This document shows positions 51,110 to 60,102 of a stretch of 64,000 nt of DNA, one piece after another (position 1 is the first letter of the stretch; each line of letters starts with the position of its first letter). A program made the translations under genes and the position numbers. Under the pieces are notes generated by a model. It had not been told where the DNA came from and searched no databases. It was given only the letters and a program-made list of their open reading frames with translations. The DNA comes from F23-B02 sp045601285 (GTDB taxonomy: Bacteria > Bacillota > Clostridia > Oscillospirales > Oscillospiraceae), in contig JAZRZJ010000014.1 in the NCBI GenBank assembly GCA_045601285.1, positions 1-64,000 on the forward strand, written 5' to 3'.

Positions 51110-51583
51110 ATGAAGAGAACAACTGCAAGAGAAATAGCAGTACAGCTGGGCTTTTTTGCATCGGCAAGTGAACGTCCCGTCTGCGAAATAATTGAGGAAT
51201 TCTTTGACGAGGAATATTATGCAACTCTGGCATCTGAGGACGAGCTTTTTGCCGAGTATCCCGATGACGTTCAGAAGGAGTATATAATCCGTCTGGCAGG
51301 TCTTATGGAAGAATACCGCATTCAGCTTGACAAGTATATCGAAAAATACTCAATGGGCTGGAAGATCTCCAGAATTTCAAAAACTGCGCTGTCGGTGCTC
51401 AGATGCGCAATTTGTGAGATTCTGTATATGGACGATATCCCGAATGCTGCCGCAATAAATGAGGCCGTGGAGCTTGCCAAAGGCTACGATGAAGCGGAAA
51501 CGGTTTCCTTTGTAAACGGTGTTCTGGGCGGATTTATGAGAGGCGAGTTTGCCGAAAACAGCGAACAGCCGGAGAAAGAGTAA
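51110..51583 (+). CDS. nusB: Transcription antitermination factor NusB
   Basis: A 157-residue helical RNA-binding protein. RTTAREIAVQLGFFASASERP at the start, WKISRISKTALSVLRCAICEI and PNAAAINEAVELAKGYDEAETVSFVNGVLG near the end are typical. It acts in ribosomal RNA antitermination. It ends at the base where xseA starts. Confidence 0.95.
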   Translation: MKRTTAREIAVQLGFFASASERPVCEIIEEFFDEEYYATLASEDELFAEYPDDVQKEYIIRLAGLMEEYRIQLDKYIEKYSMGWKISRISKTALSVLRCAICEILYMDDIPNAAAINEAVELAKGYDEAETVSFVNGVLGGFMRGEFAENSEQPEKE

Positions 51584-52797
51584 TGAACGATAAAACTCTG
51601 ACCGTATCGGAGCTTAACAATTTAATAAAAACGCTGATTGACAGCGAGCCCATGCTCACGAATGTTTGCGTCAGGGGAGAGCTTTCAAATTATAAGGTTT
51701 ATCCCTCGGGGCATCATTACTTTACGCTTAAGGATTCGGAAAGCAGTCTGCGTTGCGTTATGTTTAAAAGCAGTGCATCAAAGCTGCGCTTTCGCCCCGA
51801 AAGCGGCATGGGTGTTACTGCTTTTGGACGTATTTCGGTATTCCAGCGGGACGGTGCGTATCAGCTTTATTGTACCGACCTGACACCTGAGGGTACCGGC
51901 GATTTGCAGATTGCCTATGAGCAGCTAAAGGCAAAGCTTGCCGCTGAAGGTCTGTTCGATGCAGCGCACAAGAAGCCGCTTCCCGAGTTCCCACGAAAAA
52001 TCGCAATTATTACGTCATCAGCAGGCGCTGCGGTACATGATATGATTCGCATTCTAGGTCACCGCTGGCCAATGACGCAGGTGGTGCTGCTTCCCGTCAG
52101 AGTGCAGGGTGTGGAGGCACCGCCTGAAATTGTTGGGGCAATCCGATACGCAAACCGATATAAAGTTGCTGACCTGATCATTACGGGACGCGGCGGCGGT
52201 TCAATCGAAGATTTGTGGGCCTTCAATGATGAACGTGTTGCCCGAGCAATTTATGAATCCGAGCTTCCCGTTATTTCCGCTGTTGGCCACGAGCCTGATG
52301 TCACAATATCCGATTATGTTGCCGACAGACGCGCATCAACGCCGTCAAACGCAGCGGAGATCGCCGTTCCGGATATTAATGATATCCGCTCTACCATTGA
52401 AAATCTTGACATACGCAAGCTCCAGGCTATACGTAAGGCGCTGAATAATTCCTCGTCCAGACTTGAGGATATACGTAACAGAAAAGTGCTGCAAAGTCCC
52501 ATGGCTTATGTTGAGGCGAAACGCACCGAGCTTGACTACGTCCGTGACAAGCTGATTGCTGCCGCAGACAGATATAATGCCGCAAACAGAAACAAGTTTG
52601 TCCGGCTTTCCGCATCACTTGACGCAATGAGTCCGCTTAAGGTTATCGGACGCGGCTACTCAATTGCCGCGGACAAAAACGGCGAGCTTGTCAGAAGCAT
52701 TTCCGATGTGGGTGTTAATGATAATATAAGACTGATGGTTTCCGACGGTATTATAAAATGCCGGGTAGAAGAAAGAGAGGCACTTGTTAATGAGTGA
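51583..52797 (+). CDS. xseA: Exodeoxyribonuclease VII large subunit
   Basis: A 404-residue subunit with an N-terminal OB fold (VRGELSNYKVYPSGHHYFTLKD) and the catalytic domain (ITSSAGAAVHDMIRI, GRGGGSIEDLWAFNDE, SAVGHEPDVTISDYVADRRASTPSNAAE). It degrades single-stranded DNA with the small subunit encoded next. The last eight bases overlap xseB. Confidence 0.96.
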   Translation: MNDKTLTVSELNNLIKTLIDSEPMLTNVCVRGELSNYKVYPSGHHYFTLKDSESSLRCVMFKSSASKLRFRPESGMGVTAFGRISVFQRDGAYQLYCTDLTPEGTGDLQIAYEQLKAKLAAEGLFDAAHKKPLPEFPRKIAIITSSAGAAVHDMIRILGHRWPMTQVVLLPVRVQGVEAPPEIVGAIRYANRYKVADLIITGRGGGSIEDLWAFNDERVARAIYESELPVISAVGHEPDVTISDYVADRRASTPSNAAEIAVPDINDIRSTIENLDIRKLQAIRKALNNSSSRLEDIRNRKVLQSPMAYVEAKRTELDYVRDKLIAAADRYNAANRNKFVRLSASLDAMSPLKVIGRGYSIAADKNGELVRSISDVGVNDNIRLMVSDGIIKCRVEEREALVNE

Positions 52798-53023
52798 AAG
52801 TAAACTGAGCTTTGAAGAGTCCCTTAAAAGACTTGATGAAATAGTGCGTATGCTTGAAAAGGGAGATGCGCCCCTGAGCGAATCCCTCAAGATGTTTGAA
52901 GAAGGAACCGCTCTGATTGCGTCATGCGACAGTATGCTTTCAGAGGCAGAGCAGAAGGTCATAAAGCTTAAGAAAGGACCCGACGGCGCTCCTGTTGAGC
53001 TTCTCTTCGAGGAGACGGAATAA
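52790..53023 (+). CDS. xseB: Exodeoxyribonuclease VII small subunit
   Basis: A 77-residue helical protein, SFEESLKRLDEIVRMLEKGDAPLSESLKMFEEG being the family signature. ATG 52790 is preceded by GAGAGG at suitable distance; an in-frame start two codons earlier has none. It ends one base before ispA starts. Confidence 0.95.
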   Translation: MSESKLSFEESLKRLDEIVRMLEKGDAPLSESLKMFEEGTALIASCDSMLSEAEQKVIKLKKGPDGAPVELLFEETE

Positions 53024-53024
53024 T

Positions 53025-53891
53025 ATGAACGCAAATGAATACAAGGCTTTGATAGACAGCAGGCTTTCGGAGTATTTCAACGCCGATGACCTGCCTCAAA
53101 AGGGATTGTTTGAGTCTATGAAATACAGTCTCATGGCAGGCGGCAAGCGCATCAGACCTATTTTTGTGCTTGAATTTTGCAGGATCTGCGGCGGAGATAC
53201 CGAAAAAGCGATGCCCGTTGCCTGCGCAATCGAAATGCTCCATACCTACAGCCTCATTCACGACGACCTGCCCTGCATGGATAACGATGACCTGCGCAGA
53301 GGTAAACCCACAAATCATGTGGTTTACGGCGAATGTACCGCCGTGCTTGCGGGTGACGCGCTTCAGGCAGAGGCGTTCGGAGCAATACTCCGCAGCGAGC
53401 TCCCTGCGGAAGCAAAAGCAAAATGTGCTGAAATTCTTGCAGATGCAGTCGGCGCAGACGGTATGTGCGGAGGTCAGTACCTTGATATGCTGGGTGAGAA
53501 TAAATTGCTCACAGAGGACGAGCTCAACGAAATCAACGTCCGGAAGACCGGTGCGCTGCTTACTGCGGCCTGCCGCATGGGTGTTGCCGCCGCAGGCGGA
53601 ACGGAAGAGCAGATGGAAGCGGCGGCAATGTTCGGTGCTTCAATAGGAGCAGCTTTCCAGATACGCGATGATATGCTTGATGTTATAAGCAACAAGGAAG
53701 TTCTGGGAAAGCCTATCGGTTCAGACGAGAAAGAATGCAAGAACACTTATATGGCTCTTCTGGGCTTTGACAAATGTCTTGATATGGTGGAAAAGCTCAC
53801 GAACCTTGCAAAATACAGTCTGTGTCAGTGCTTTACAGACACCGATTTTCTCTGTAAGCTTGCCGATAATCTTGTTACAAGACTAAATTAA
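53025..53891 (+). CDS. ispA: Polyprenyl (farnesyl) diphosphate synthase
   Basis: A 288-residue short-chain prenyltransferase joining IPP and DMAPP/GPP. AGGKRIRPIFVL, the first Asp-rich motif HDDLPCMDNDD and the second in QIRDDMLDVISNKEVLGKP. ATG 53025 follows GAGGAGA. It uses the products of the MEP pathway genes in this window (dxs next door). Confidence 0.95.
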   Translation: MNANEYKALIDSRLSEYFNADDLPQKGLFESMKYSLMAGGKRIRPIFVLEFCRICGGDTEKAMPVACAIEMLHTYSLIHDDLPCMDNDDLRRGKPTNHVVYGECTAVLAGDALQAEAFGAILRSELPAEAKAKCAEILADAVGADGMCGGQYLDMLGENKLLTEDELNEINVRKTGALLTAACRMGVAAAGGTEEQMEAAAMFGASIGAAFQIRDDMLDVISNKEVLGKPIGSDEKECKNTYMALLGFDKCLDMVEKLTNLAKYSLCQCFTDTDFLCKLADNLVTRLN

Positions 53892-53907
53892 AATTGAATA
53901 AAGTATA

Positions 53908-53948
53908 AAACCGTGCCTGATATCTATTGTAATATCCGGCACGGTTTG
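53908..53948 (+). terminator. Terminator of ispA
   Basis: Stem AAACCGTGCC (53908-53917) with its complement at 53938-53947, extended by GATAT/ATATC after one mismatch. T residues follow. Confidence 0.75.
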
Positions 53949-54004
53949 TTATACTGTAAAATAGCATTTTATGCGAATAAAGCATTAATTTTTGAGGTTT
54001 GGTT

Positions 54005-55846
54005 TTGAATATTCTGAATAAGGTCAATTCCTCCAACGACGTTAAATTATTGCGCCGTGACGAGCTTGTGCCTCTTTGCGAGGAATTGAGAAAATATATA
54101 ATAGAAAATGTTTCAAAAACCGGCGGACACCTTGCTTCCAATCTCGGGTCTGTTGAGCTTACCGTTGCGCTCCACCGCGTGTATGACACAGCTGTTGACC
54201 GTGTGATATTTGATGTCGGACATCAGAGCTATTCCCATAAAATCATTACGGGAAGACGCGATGAATTTTCAACACTCCGCTGTCACGGCGGACTATCGGG
54301 CTTCCCTAAGCCCTATGAGTCGGAGGATGATGCTTTTATTGCCGGTCATGCTTCTAATTCCGTTTCTGTTGCATTGGGAATGGCAAGAGCAAGAACTCTT
54401 GAGAACAAAAGCTACAGCGTTGCGGCTGTAATTGGCGACGGCGCGCTGACCGGCGGTCTTGCCTATGAGGGACTCACCAATGTGGGTGGCAGCAATGAGC
54501 CTATTGTTATTATCCTTAACGATAACGGAATGTCCATAAACGGCAATGTGGGCGGAATTGCAAAGCTGCTTTCGCGTGAACGCATCAAGCCGGGCTACAT
54601 CAACTTCAAGCGTTGGTATAGAAATACTGTAGGTAAGGTTACACCTGTATATAATGCAAACCATAAAATTAAAGAAGCGCTGAAGAAAAGAATACTCCAG
54701 CCCAATATTTTCGATGCCATGGGTATATATTATCTCGGTCCGGTTGACGGACATGACGTAGAGCAGCTTGAAACCGTAATTCGCTGGGCAAAGGAAATGG
54801 AAACGCCCGTGCTTGTTCATGTTATTACGCAGAAGGGCAAGGGCTGCAAGTATGCCGAGGAGCACCCGGAGAACTATCACGGCGTAGGAAAATTTAATGC
54901 CGAAACCGGTGAGCTTCCTCAGGAAAAGCCAAGCTTTTCATCATGCTTCGGAGCCTCGCTGTGTGAAATTGCAAGGGATAACAAAAAAGTTGTGGCAATT
55001 ACTGCCGCAATGAGCTCGGGAACGGGACTTGTCGGTTTTTCAGAGCAGTACCCGGACAGATTCTTTGATGTTGGCATTGCCGAGCAGAACGCTGCCGCAA
55101 TGGCGGCGGGTATGGCGAAGCAGGGGCTTACACCCGTTTTTGCAGTTTATTCAAGCTTCCTGCAGCGCTCCTATGATATGCTGATTCATGATATATCACT
55201 TCAGAAGCTTCATGTGGTTTTAGGTGTTGACAGAGCGGGGCTTGTGGGCAACGACGGCGAAACCCACCACGGTGTTTTCGATATAAGCTATCTGAGCTCT
55301 GTTCCCGGTATGCAGATTCTGGCACCCTCAAGCTTTGCCGAGCTTGAGTATATGCTGAATATGGCTGTAAATGACATGGAGGGTCCCGTTGCCATACGCT
55401 ATCCCAGAGGTAGCGAAGGAAAGTATAGCGGCTTGTGTAAAGAGAACAGCGCCGTTATCAGAGCTGGCTCTGACATTACAATTGCCGCATACGGAACAAT
55501 GATAAATACGGCACTTGAGCTTGCGGACAGGCTTAATGAAAAGGGCGTAAGCGCCGAAATCATAAAGCTTAACCGTCTTGCACCCTTGAGCGCTGACGAA
55601 GCGATTGAGTCTATATCCAAAACCGGAAAACTGTTTGTTGCCGAAGATATCTGCGATTCTGGCTGTATAGGCAGGCAGCTTCTTGCAAAGGCCGCAGAGA
55701 ACGGAATCTGCGTAAAGTCTGCCGAAATATGCAATCTTGGTGGCGGAATTGTTGCCCACGGCACTGTCGATGAGCTTCGCAAGGACTGCGGACTTGATAT
55801 TGACAGTCTTTTTGATAAAGCAATAAGCCTTGTTAGAGGTGAATGA
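54005..55846 (+). CDS. dxs: 1-deoxy-D-xylulose-5-phosphate synthase
   Basis: A 613-residue thiamine-diphosphate enzyme, first step of the MEP pathway. GHQSYSHKIITGRRDEF, the TPP motif GDGALTGGLAYEGLTNVGG...NDNGMSI, and the C-terminal transketolase domain (FAVYSSFLQRSYDMLIHD). The start is TTG 54005, seven bases after GAGG; TTG 53999 is too close to it. tlyA follows with an overlap. Confidence 0.95.
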   Translation: MNILNKVNSSNDVKLLRRDELVPLCEELRKYIIENVSKTGGHLASNLGSVELTVALHRVYDTAVDRVIFDVGHQSYSHKIITGRRDEFSTLRCHGGLSGFPKPYESEDDAFIAGHASNSVSVALGMARARTLENKSYSVAAVIGDGALTGGLAYEGLTNVGGSNEPIVIILNDNGMSINGNVGGIAKLLSRERIKPGYINFKRWYRNTVGKVTPVYNANHKIKEALKKRILQPNIFDAMGIYYLGPVDGHDVEQLETVIRWAKEMETPVLVHVITQKGKGCKYAEEHPENYHGVGKFNAETGELPQEKPSFSSCFGASLCEIARDNKKVVAITAAMSSGTGLVGFSEQYPDRFFDVGIAEQNAAAMAAGMAKQGLTPVFAVYSSFLQRSYDMLIHDISLQKLHVVLGVDRAGLVGNDGETHHGVFDISYLSSVPGMQILAPSSFAELEYMLNMAVNDMEGPVAIRYPRGSEGKYSGLCKENSAVIRAGSDITIAAYGTMINTALELADRLNEKGVSAEIIKLNRLAPLSADEAIESISKTGKLFVAEDICDSGCIGRQLLAKAAENGICVKSAEICNLGGGIVAHGTVDELRKDCGLDIDSLFDKAISLVRGE

Positions 55847-56640
55847 TGAAAAAAGTCAGATTGGATCAGCATATTTTTGACCTCGGACTGACCGAAAGCC
55901 GTGAGCGAGCCAAAACAACAATAATGAGCGGGCTTGTATTCATCGACGGTCAGCGGGCAGATAAACCCGGAATGCAGGTGTCGCCCGATGCGAATATCGA
56001 GGTAAGAGGTGCTGCATTGCCCTATGTAAGCCGCGGAGGACTGAAGCTTGAAAAGGCTCTGAAGGTATTCCCGATTGACGTAAAGGGAATGCACTGCATT
56101 GACTGCGGTGCATCAACCGGCGGCTTTACCGATGTTCTGCTTCAAAACGGAGCCGAGAAGGTTTATTCCGTTGATGTAGGTTACGGTCAGCTTGCGTGGA
56201 GCCTCAGAAATGATGAGCGCGTCGTAAACATGGAGCGCACAAATATCCGTTATATTTCCGGTGAGCAGATTCCCGAGCTGCTTGACATTGCGGTAATGGA
56301 CTTGTCCTTTATTTCAATTAAGCTTGTGCTTCCTGCGGTTGCGTCTGTGCTGAAGGTGGGCGCACCGCTTGTATGCCTGATAAAGCCGCAATTTGAAGCA
56401 GGCAAAGATGAAGTCGGAAAAAAGGGCGTTGTGCGTGATAAGACAGTACACCTTGCAGTAATAGAAAGCATATTAAACTTTGCGCCCACCATAGACCTGA
56501 CAGTCATGGGTCTTGATTTTTCCCCAATAAAAGGTCCGGAGGGCAACAGAGAATATTTGTGCTATATGAAGAAGGGGAGCTTTGAAGCTCCGATAATTGA
56601 TGCGGAAGCCGTTGTTGAGGCGTCCCATCGGAATTTGTGA
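55846..56640 (+). CDS. tlyA: TlyA family rRNA (cytidine-2'-O)-methyltransferase
   Basis: A 264-residue protein with an N-terminal S4 RNA-binding domain (RLDQHIFDLGLTESRERAK) and an FtsJ-like methyltransferase domain (CIDCGASTGGFTDVLLQNGAEKVYSVDVGYGQ; later KPQFEAGKDEVGKKG). It has been called a hemolysin; the known activity is 2'-O-methylation of rRNA. Of the two adjacent ATG codons, the one at 55846 has better spacing from AGAGGTG; the other is at 55843. Confidence 0.93.
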   Translation: MKKVRLDQHIFDLGLTESRERAKTTIMSGLVFIDGQRADKPGMQVSPDANIEVRGAALPYVSRGGLKLEKALKVFPIDVKGMHCIDCGASTGGFTDVLLQNGAEKVYSVDVGYGQLAWSLRNDERVVNMERTNIRYISGEQIPELLDIAVMDLSFISIKLVLPAVASVLKVGAPLVCLIKPQFEAGKDEVGKKGVVRDKTVHLAVIESILNFAPTIDLTVMGLDFSPIKGPEGNREYLCYMKKGSFEAPIIDAEAVVEASHRNL

Positions 56641-56649
56641 GGAAAAGCT

Positions 56650-57513
56650 ATGTCAGAATTAATTGCCTTATGTCCGAATCCGTTTCGTGACATAAATCTT
56701 GAGCTGACAAAAAAAGCTATTGCCATTCTTTCTGAAGAAGGCTTTGAAACGGTTGTCTGCCCGGTATTCGGTGAAAATGACCCAGATGCAGTTCCTGAGG
56801 ATATTAATACTGTCGGCTGGGATACTGTAAGAAAAGCCAAGCTGCTTATTATCATCGGCGGTGACGGAACAATCCTTCATACATCACGAATGATCGAGCA
56901 TGACAACAAGCCGCTGCTTGGAATTAATCTCGGCACAAAAGGCTTCATGGCGGCGCTTGAGCCCGAGGAGCTTGAGCTTATACGAGAAGCTGTAAAGGGC
57001 AATTACAAAAGCAGCTACAGAATGATGATCGATGTTGAGCTTGTTCGCAGCGGCAGGGTAATCTATTCCGACTGCGGTCTCAACGATGTTGTAATTCATG
57101 GCATGGGCGACTGTATCAAGCTTACCGCATGGGGCGATAATGACCGTGTAATGAGCTTTTCCGGTGACGGAATAATTGTTTCAACGCCGACCGGTTCCAC
57201 AGGCTATTCAATGTCTGCGGGCGGACCGATTGTTGAACCCGAAGCCAAGAACTTTATCATTTCTCCAATATGCGCTCACGTAATAGGGTCCAAGAACTTT
57301 GTTCTTAGCCCCGAAAGGACAATTACCGTAAAAGCGGAAAAGATCCATGACAGAAGAGCTTTTGTTTCGGTAGACGGAGCAGACGGAATTGAAATTCACA
57401 ATGAGGACGTTATCATTGTAAAACAGTCGCAAAAGTCCATGAATCTTATTAACATGGAAACAAAGTGCTTCTACGATTCAACCTTTGATAAACTTTTGTA
57501 TAAAAACACTTGA
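56650..57513 (+). CDS. nadK: NAD kinase
   Basis: A 287-residue enzyme forming NADP from NAD and ATP. GGDGTILHTSR at about residues 65-75, GLNDVVIH and TPTGSTGYSMSAGGPIV are the family motifs. GAGGAAAA precedes the ATG. It lies in the conserved tlyA-nadK-argR-recN order. Confidence 0.96.
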   Translation: MSELIALCPNPFRDINLELTKKAIAILSEEGFETVVCPVFGENDPDAVPEDINTVGWDTVRKAKLLIIIGGDGTILHTSRMIEHDNKPLLGINLGTKGFMAALEPEELELIREAVKGNYKSSYRMMIDVELVRSGRVIYSDCGLNDVVIHGMGDCIKLTAWGDNDRVMSFSGDGIIVSTPTGSTGYSMSAGGPIVEPEAKNFIISPICAHVIGSKNFVLSPERTITVKAEKIHDRRAFVSVDGADGIEIHNEDVIIVKQSQKSMNLINMETKCFYDSTFDKLLYKNT

Positions 57514-57525
57514 GAGGTTTGTAAT

Positions 57526-57975
57526 ATGAAAACTTCACGTCAGAATGTAATCCTGCAGATTATCGCCGAGCGTGATATAGAAACGCAGAGCCAGCTTATT
57601 GAAGCACTTGCGGAGCATGGCATCAGAAGCACTCAGGCAACCTTGTCAAGAGACATCAAGGATTTGCAGCTTGTCAAGGAGCTTGGGGAATCGGGTAAAT
57701 ATCATTATGTTGTAAACGGCAAGTCAAAGAATTCCGACTTTGAAGTGCGCATCAGGAAGATATTCCGTGAAAGCGTCACCTCATTCAGTACTGCGCAGAA
57801 TATTATCGTAATCAAGACTCTGCCCGGTCTTGCCTCTGCCGCGTGTTCCGCCCTTGACTCAATGCACATAGAAAATCTTGTCGGAACCATAGCCGGCGAT
57901 GATACTGCGTTTCTTGCAATGAAGAGCAATGAAAGCGCAGAGATATTCTGCCGTGAAATTGATGAAATGTTCTGA
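57526..57975 (+). CDS. argR: Arginine repressor
   Basis: A 149-residue regulator: winged-helix DNA-binding domain (residues about 1-70; TQSQLIEALAEHGIRSTQATLSRDIKDLQLVK) and the hexamer-forming arginine-binding domain (TLPGLASAACSALD, GTIAGDDTAFLAM). No arginine biosynthesis genes are in the window. In this conserved place next to recN it is often called AhrC. Confidence 0.95.
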   Translation: MKTSRQNVILQIIAERDIETQSQLIEALAEHGIRSTQATLSRDIKDLQLVKELGESGKYHYVVNGKSKNSDFEVRIRKIFRESVTSFSTAQNIIVIKTLPGLASAACSALDSMHIENLVGTIAGDDTAFLAMKSNESAEIFCREIDEMF

Positions 57976-57995
57976 TATATTAAGAGGACAAAGAT

Positions 57996-59687
57996 ATGCT
58001 TACTGAATTGCATATTGAAAATATTGCAGTTATAGAAAAAGCGGATATTTTTTTCAGAACCGGCATGACGGTTCTTACGGGTGAAACAGGTGCAGGCAAG
58101 TCAATCATTGTTGACTCCCTCGGAGCTGTACTCGGAGCGCGCACAAGCCGTGAGCTTGTGAGAAGCGGCGCTGACAAAGGAACCGTTACGGCGGTGTTTG
58201 AATGCGCCCTCGCAGATGACTGGCTTCGGGAAAATGATATCGAGCCCGAAGATGAAATCATTATTCAGCGCAAAATCAGCCTTGACGGAAAAAGCAGCTG
58301 CCGCGTATGCGGTGTTCCCGTTTCAGTAGCTCAGCTGCGTGACCTCGGCGCTCTGCTGCTTGATATTCACGGTCAGAATGACGGACGTCAGCTTATGGAC
58401 GAAAGCCGCCACAGAGAATATCTCGACAGCTTCAGCGGCAATTCGGAAATTCTTTACTCGTATAAAAAGGATTATTCTGAATATAAAGCCTGCCTTCGTG
58501 AAATTGAACGTCTTTCAATGGACGAAATCGAAAAGGCTCGCATGGCGGATTCGCTGCAGTATCAGGTAAATGAGCTTGAAAACGCAAATCTGAAGGCAGG
58601 GGAAGAGGACGAGCTTACTGCAAAGCGCGATCTGCTTAGAAATGCCGAAAAGCTTACCGAAGCTCTGGATTCTGCCTATTCTGCGCTCTACAGCTCCGAT
58701 GACTGTGCCGTAGCGCTTGCCGATGAGGCTGCCGCTATGATGAGCAAGGCGGCATTTATTACCGAAGACTTGCGCGAAACCGTAAATATAATAGAAAATG
58801 CGTCATCAATGCTTTATGACGCATCGGAGCGTATCCGAGATTTCAGAGAAAGCCTTGAGTTTTCACCTGAAGAATACGACAACATAGAAACGCGTCTTTC
58901 CTTACTTCGCAAGCTTCGCCGTAAGTACAACATGGACGAGGCGCAGATGCTTGAGCATCTTGAGGACTGCCGAAAAAGGCTTATGGAGCTTGAATATTCC
59001 GACGATATGCTTATTAAGCTCAGCAAGCAGCTTGAAAAGCTTACCGAAAAGTGCCGCATTTCCGCAGAAAAGCTGACAAAATCCCGTATAGACGCATCAA
59101 AAAAGCTTGAAAAACGGATTACAGATGAGCTGAAGGATTTGAGTATGCCGTCTGCAAGGTTCAGGGTTTCCGTAGAAAAGCTCGAAAACAGCGTAGGCTT
59201 TGATGCAAACGGAGCAGACGATATCAGATTTCTTATTTCTGCAAACGCGGGAATGGAGCTTGGCAGAATTTCAAAAATTGCCTCAGGCGGTGAGCTAAGC
59301 CGCATTATGCTTGCCATGAAAACCGTATTTTCGGGTAACGACACTGTTGAAACGATGGTTTTCGATGAAATTGACACAGGTGTTTCGGGTATTGCCGCCC
59401 AGCGCGTTGGAGAAAAGCTTTCCGATCTTTCACACGGCAAGCAGGTTCTCTGCATCACTCATCTGCCTCAGATCGCGTCCATTGCTGACAATCATAATCT
59501 GATTAAGAAAACTGAGCGCAACGGAAAGACCTACACGGAGGTAACCGAGCTTGACAGGCAGGGAAGACGCGAAGAGCTTGCCCGTCTGCACGGCGGTGAC
59601 AATATCACAGAGCTGACAATTGCAAGCGCCGAGGAGCAGATCGCAGCAGCAGAAAAGTACAAGCAGGCATCACGTTATACGGAGTAA
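57996..59687 (+). CDS. recN: DNA repair protein RecN
   Basis: A 563-residue SMC-like ATPase for double-strand break repair. Walker A GETGAGKSIIVD (about residues 29-40), a long central coiled coil (about 150-360), the ABC signature ASGGELSRIMLA, and Walker B VFDEIDTGVSG. AGAGGA precedes the ATG. Length is normal. Confidence 0.96.
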   Translation: MLTELHIENIAVIEKADIFFRTGMTVLTGETGAGKSIIVDSLGAVLGARTSRELVRSGADKGTVTAVFECALADDWLRENDIEPEDEIIIQRKISLDGKSSCRVCGVPVSVAQLRDLGALLLDIHGQNDGRQLMDESRHREYLDSFSGNSEILYSYKKDYSEYKACLREIERLSMDEIEKARMADSLQYQVNELENANLKAGEEDELTAKRDLLRNAEKLTEALDSAYSALYSSDDCAVALADEAAAMMSKAAFITEDLRETVNIIENASSMLYDASERIRDFRESLEFSPEEYDNIETRLSLLRKLRRKYNMDEAQMLEHLEDCRKRLMELEYSDDMLIKLSKQLEKLTEKCRISAEKLTKSRIDASKKLEKRITDELKDLSMPSARFRVSVEKLENSVGFDANGADDIRFLISANAGMELGRISKIASGGELSRIMLAMKTVFSGNDTVETMVFDEIDTGVSGIAAQRVGEKLSDLSHGKQVLCITHLPQIASIADNHNLIKKTERNGKTYTEVTELDRQGRREELARLHGGDNITELTIASAEEQIAAAEKYKQASRYTE

Positions 59688-59691
59688 AGCT

Positions 59692-60084
59692 ATGAATATT
59701 AAAGATAAAGCAATAGAGTATCACGATAAGGGCTATAACTGCGCGCAAGCTGTGCTTGCCGCCTGCGGTGATTATACCGGACTGGACGAAAAAACCGCGC
59801 TGTCGGTATCTGCCGGCTTTGGCGGAGGTCTCAGAAGCGGTGAAATATGCGGAGCCATCTGCGGCGCTGTTATGGCAATAGGCATGGCAAATCCGTTTTA
59901 TGATGCCGAGGATAGTGGAGCAAAGGATAAAATCGCCGCTCTTGCTAAGGAATGTGTTGCAGGGGGAAAAGAAAAATTCGGCTGCACTCATTGCGCCGAA
60001 TTAAAGGGCGATAAATCAAGCTGTCCCAAGTATATTGCAGAAATGGCGCAGCTTGCTGCCGAAATAATAGAGAATAACAAATAA
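59692..60084 (+). CDS. C_GCAxxG_C_C family (TIGR01909) protein
   Basis: A 130-residue protein with the pattern YNCAQAVLAAC, GGGLRSGEICGAICGAVMAIG and a later HCAELKG...SSCPKYI. The spaced cysteines suggest a redox or metal-binding role; substrates are unknown. ATG 59692 follows GGAGTAAA; the sequence before it overlaps recN in another frame. It is followed by tyrS after 18 bases. Confidence 0.85.
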   Translation: MNIKDKAIEYHDKGYNCAQAVLAACGDYTGLDEKTALSVSAGFGGGLRSGEICGAICGAVMAIGMANPFYDAEDSGAKDKIAALAKECVAGGKEKFGCTHCAELKGDKSSCPKYIAEMAQLAAEIIENNK

Positions 60085-60102
60085 AGATACAGGAGAAAAA
60101 AT

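Noticed and set aside
53946..53975. A promoter for dxs (TTGTTA, 18 bases, TATGCG)
   Set aside because: The -10 match is too weak to list, though the ispA terminator implies some promoter in this gap.
60085..60102. T-box leader of tyrS
   Set aside because: Only 18 bases lie between tyrS and the upstream gene; there is no room for a T-box.
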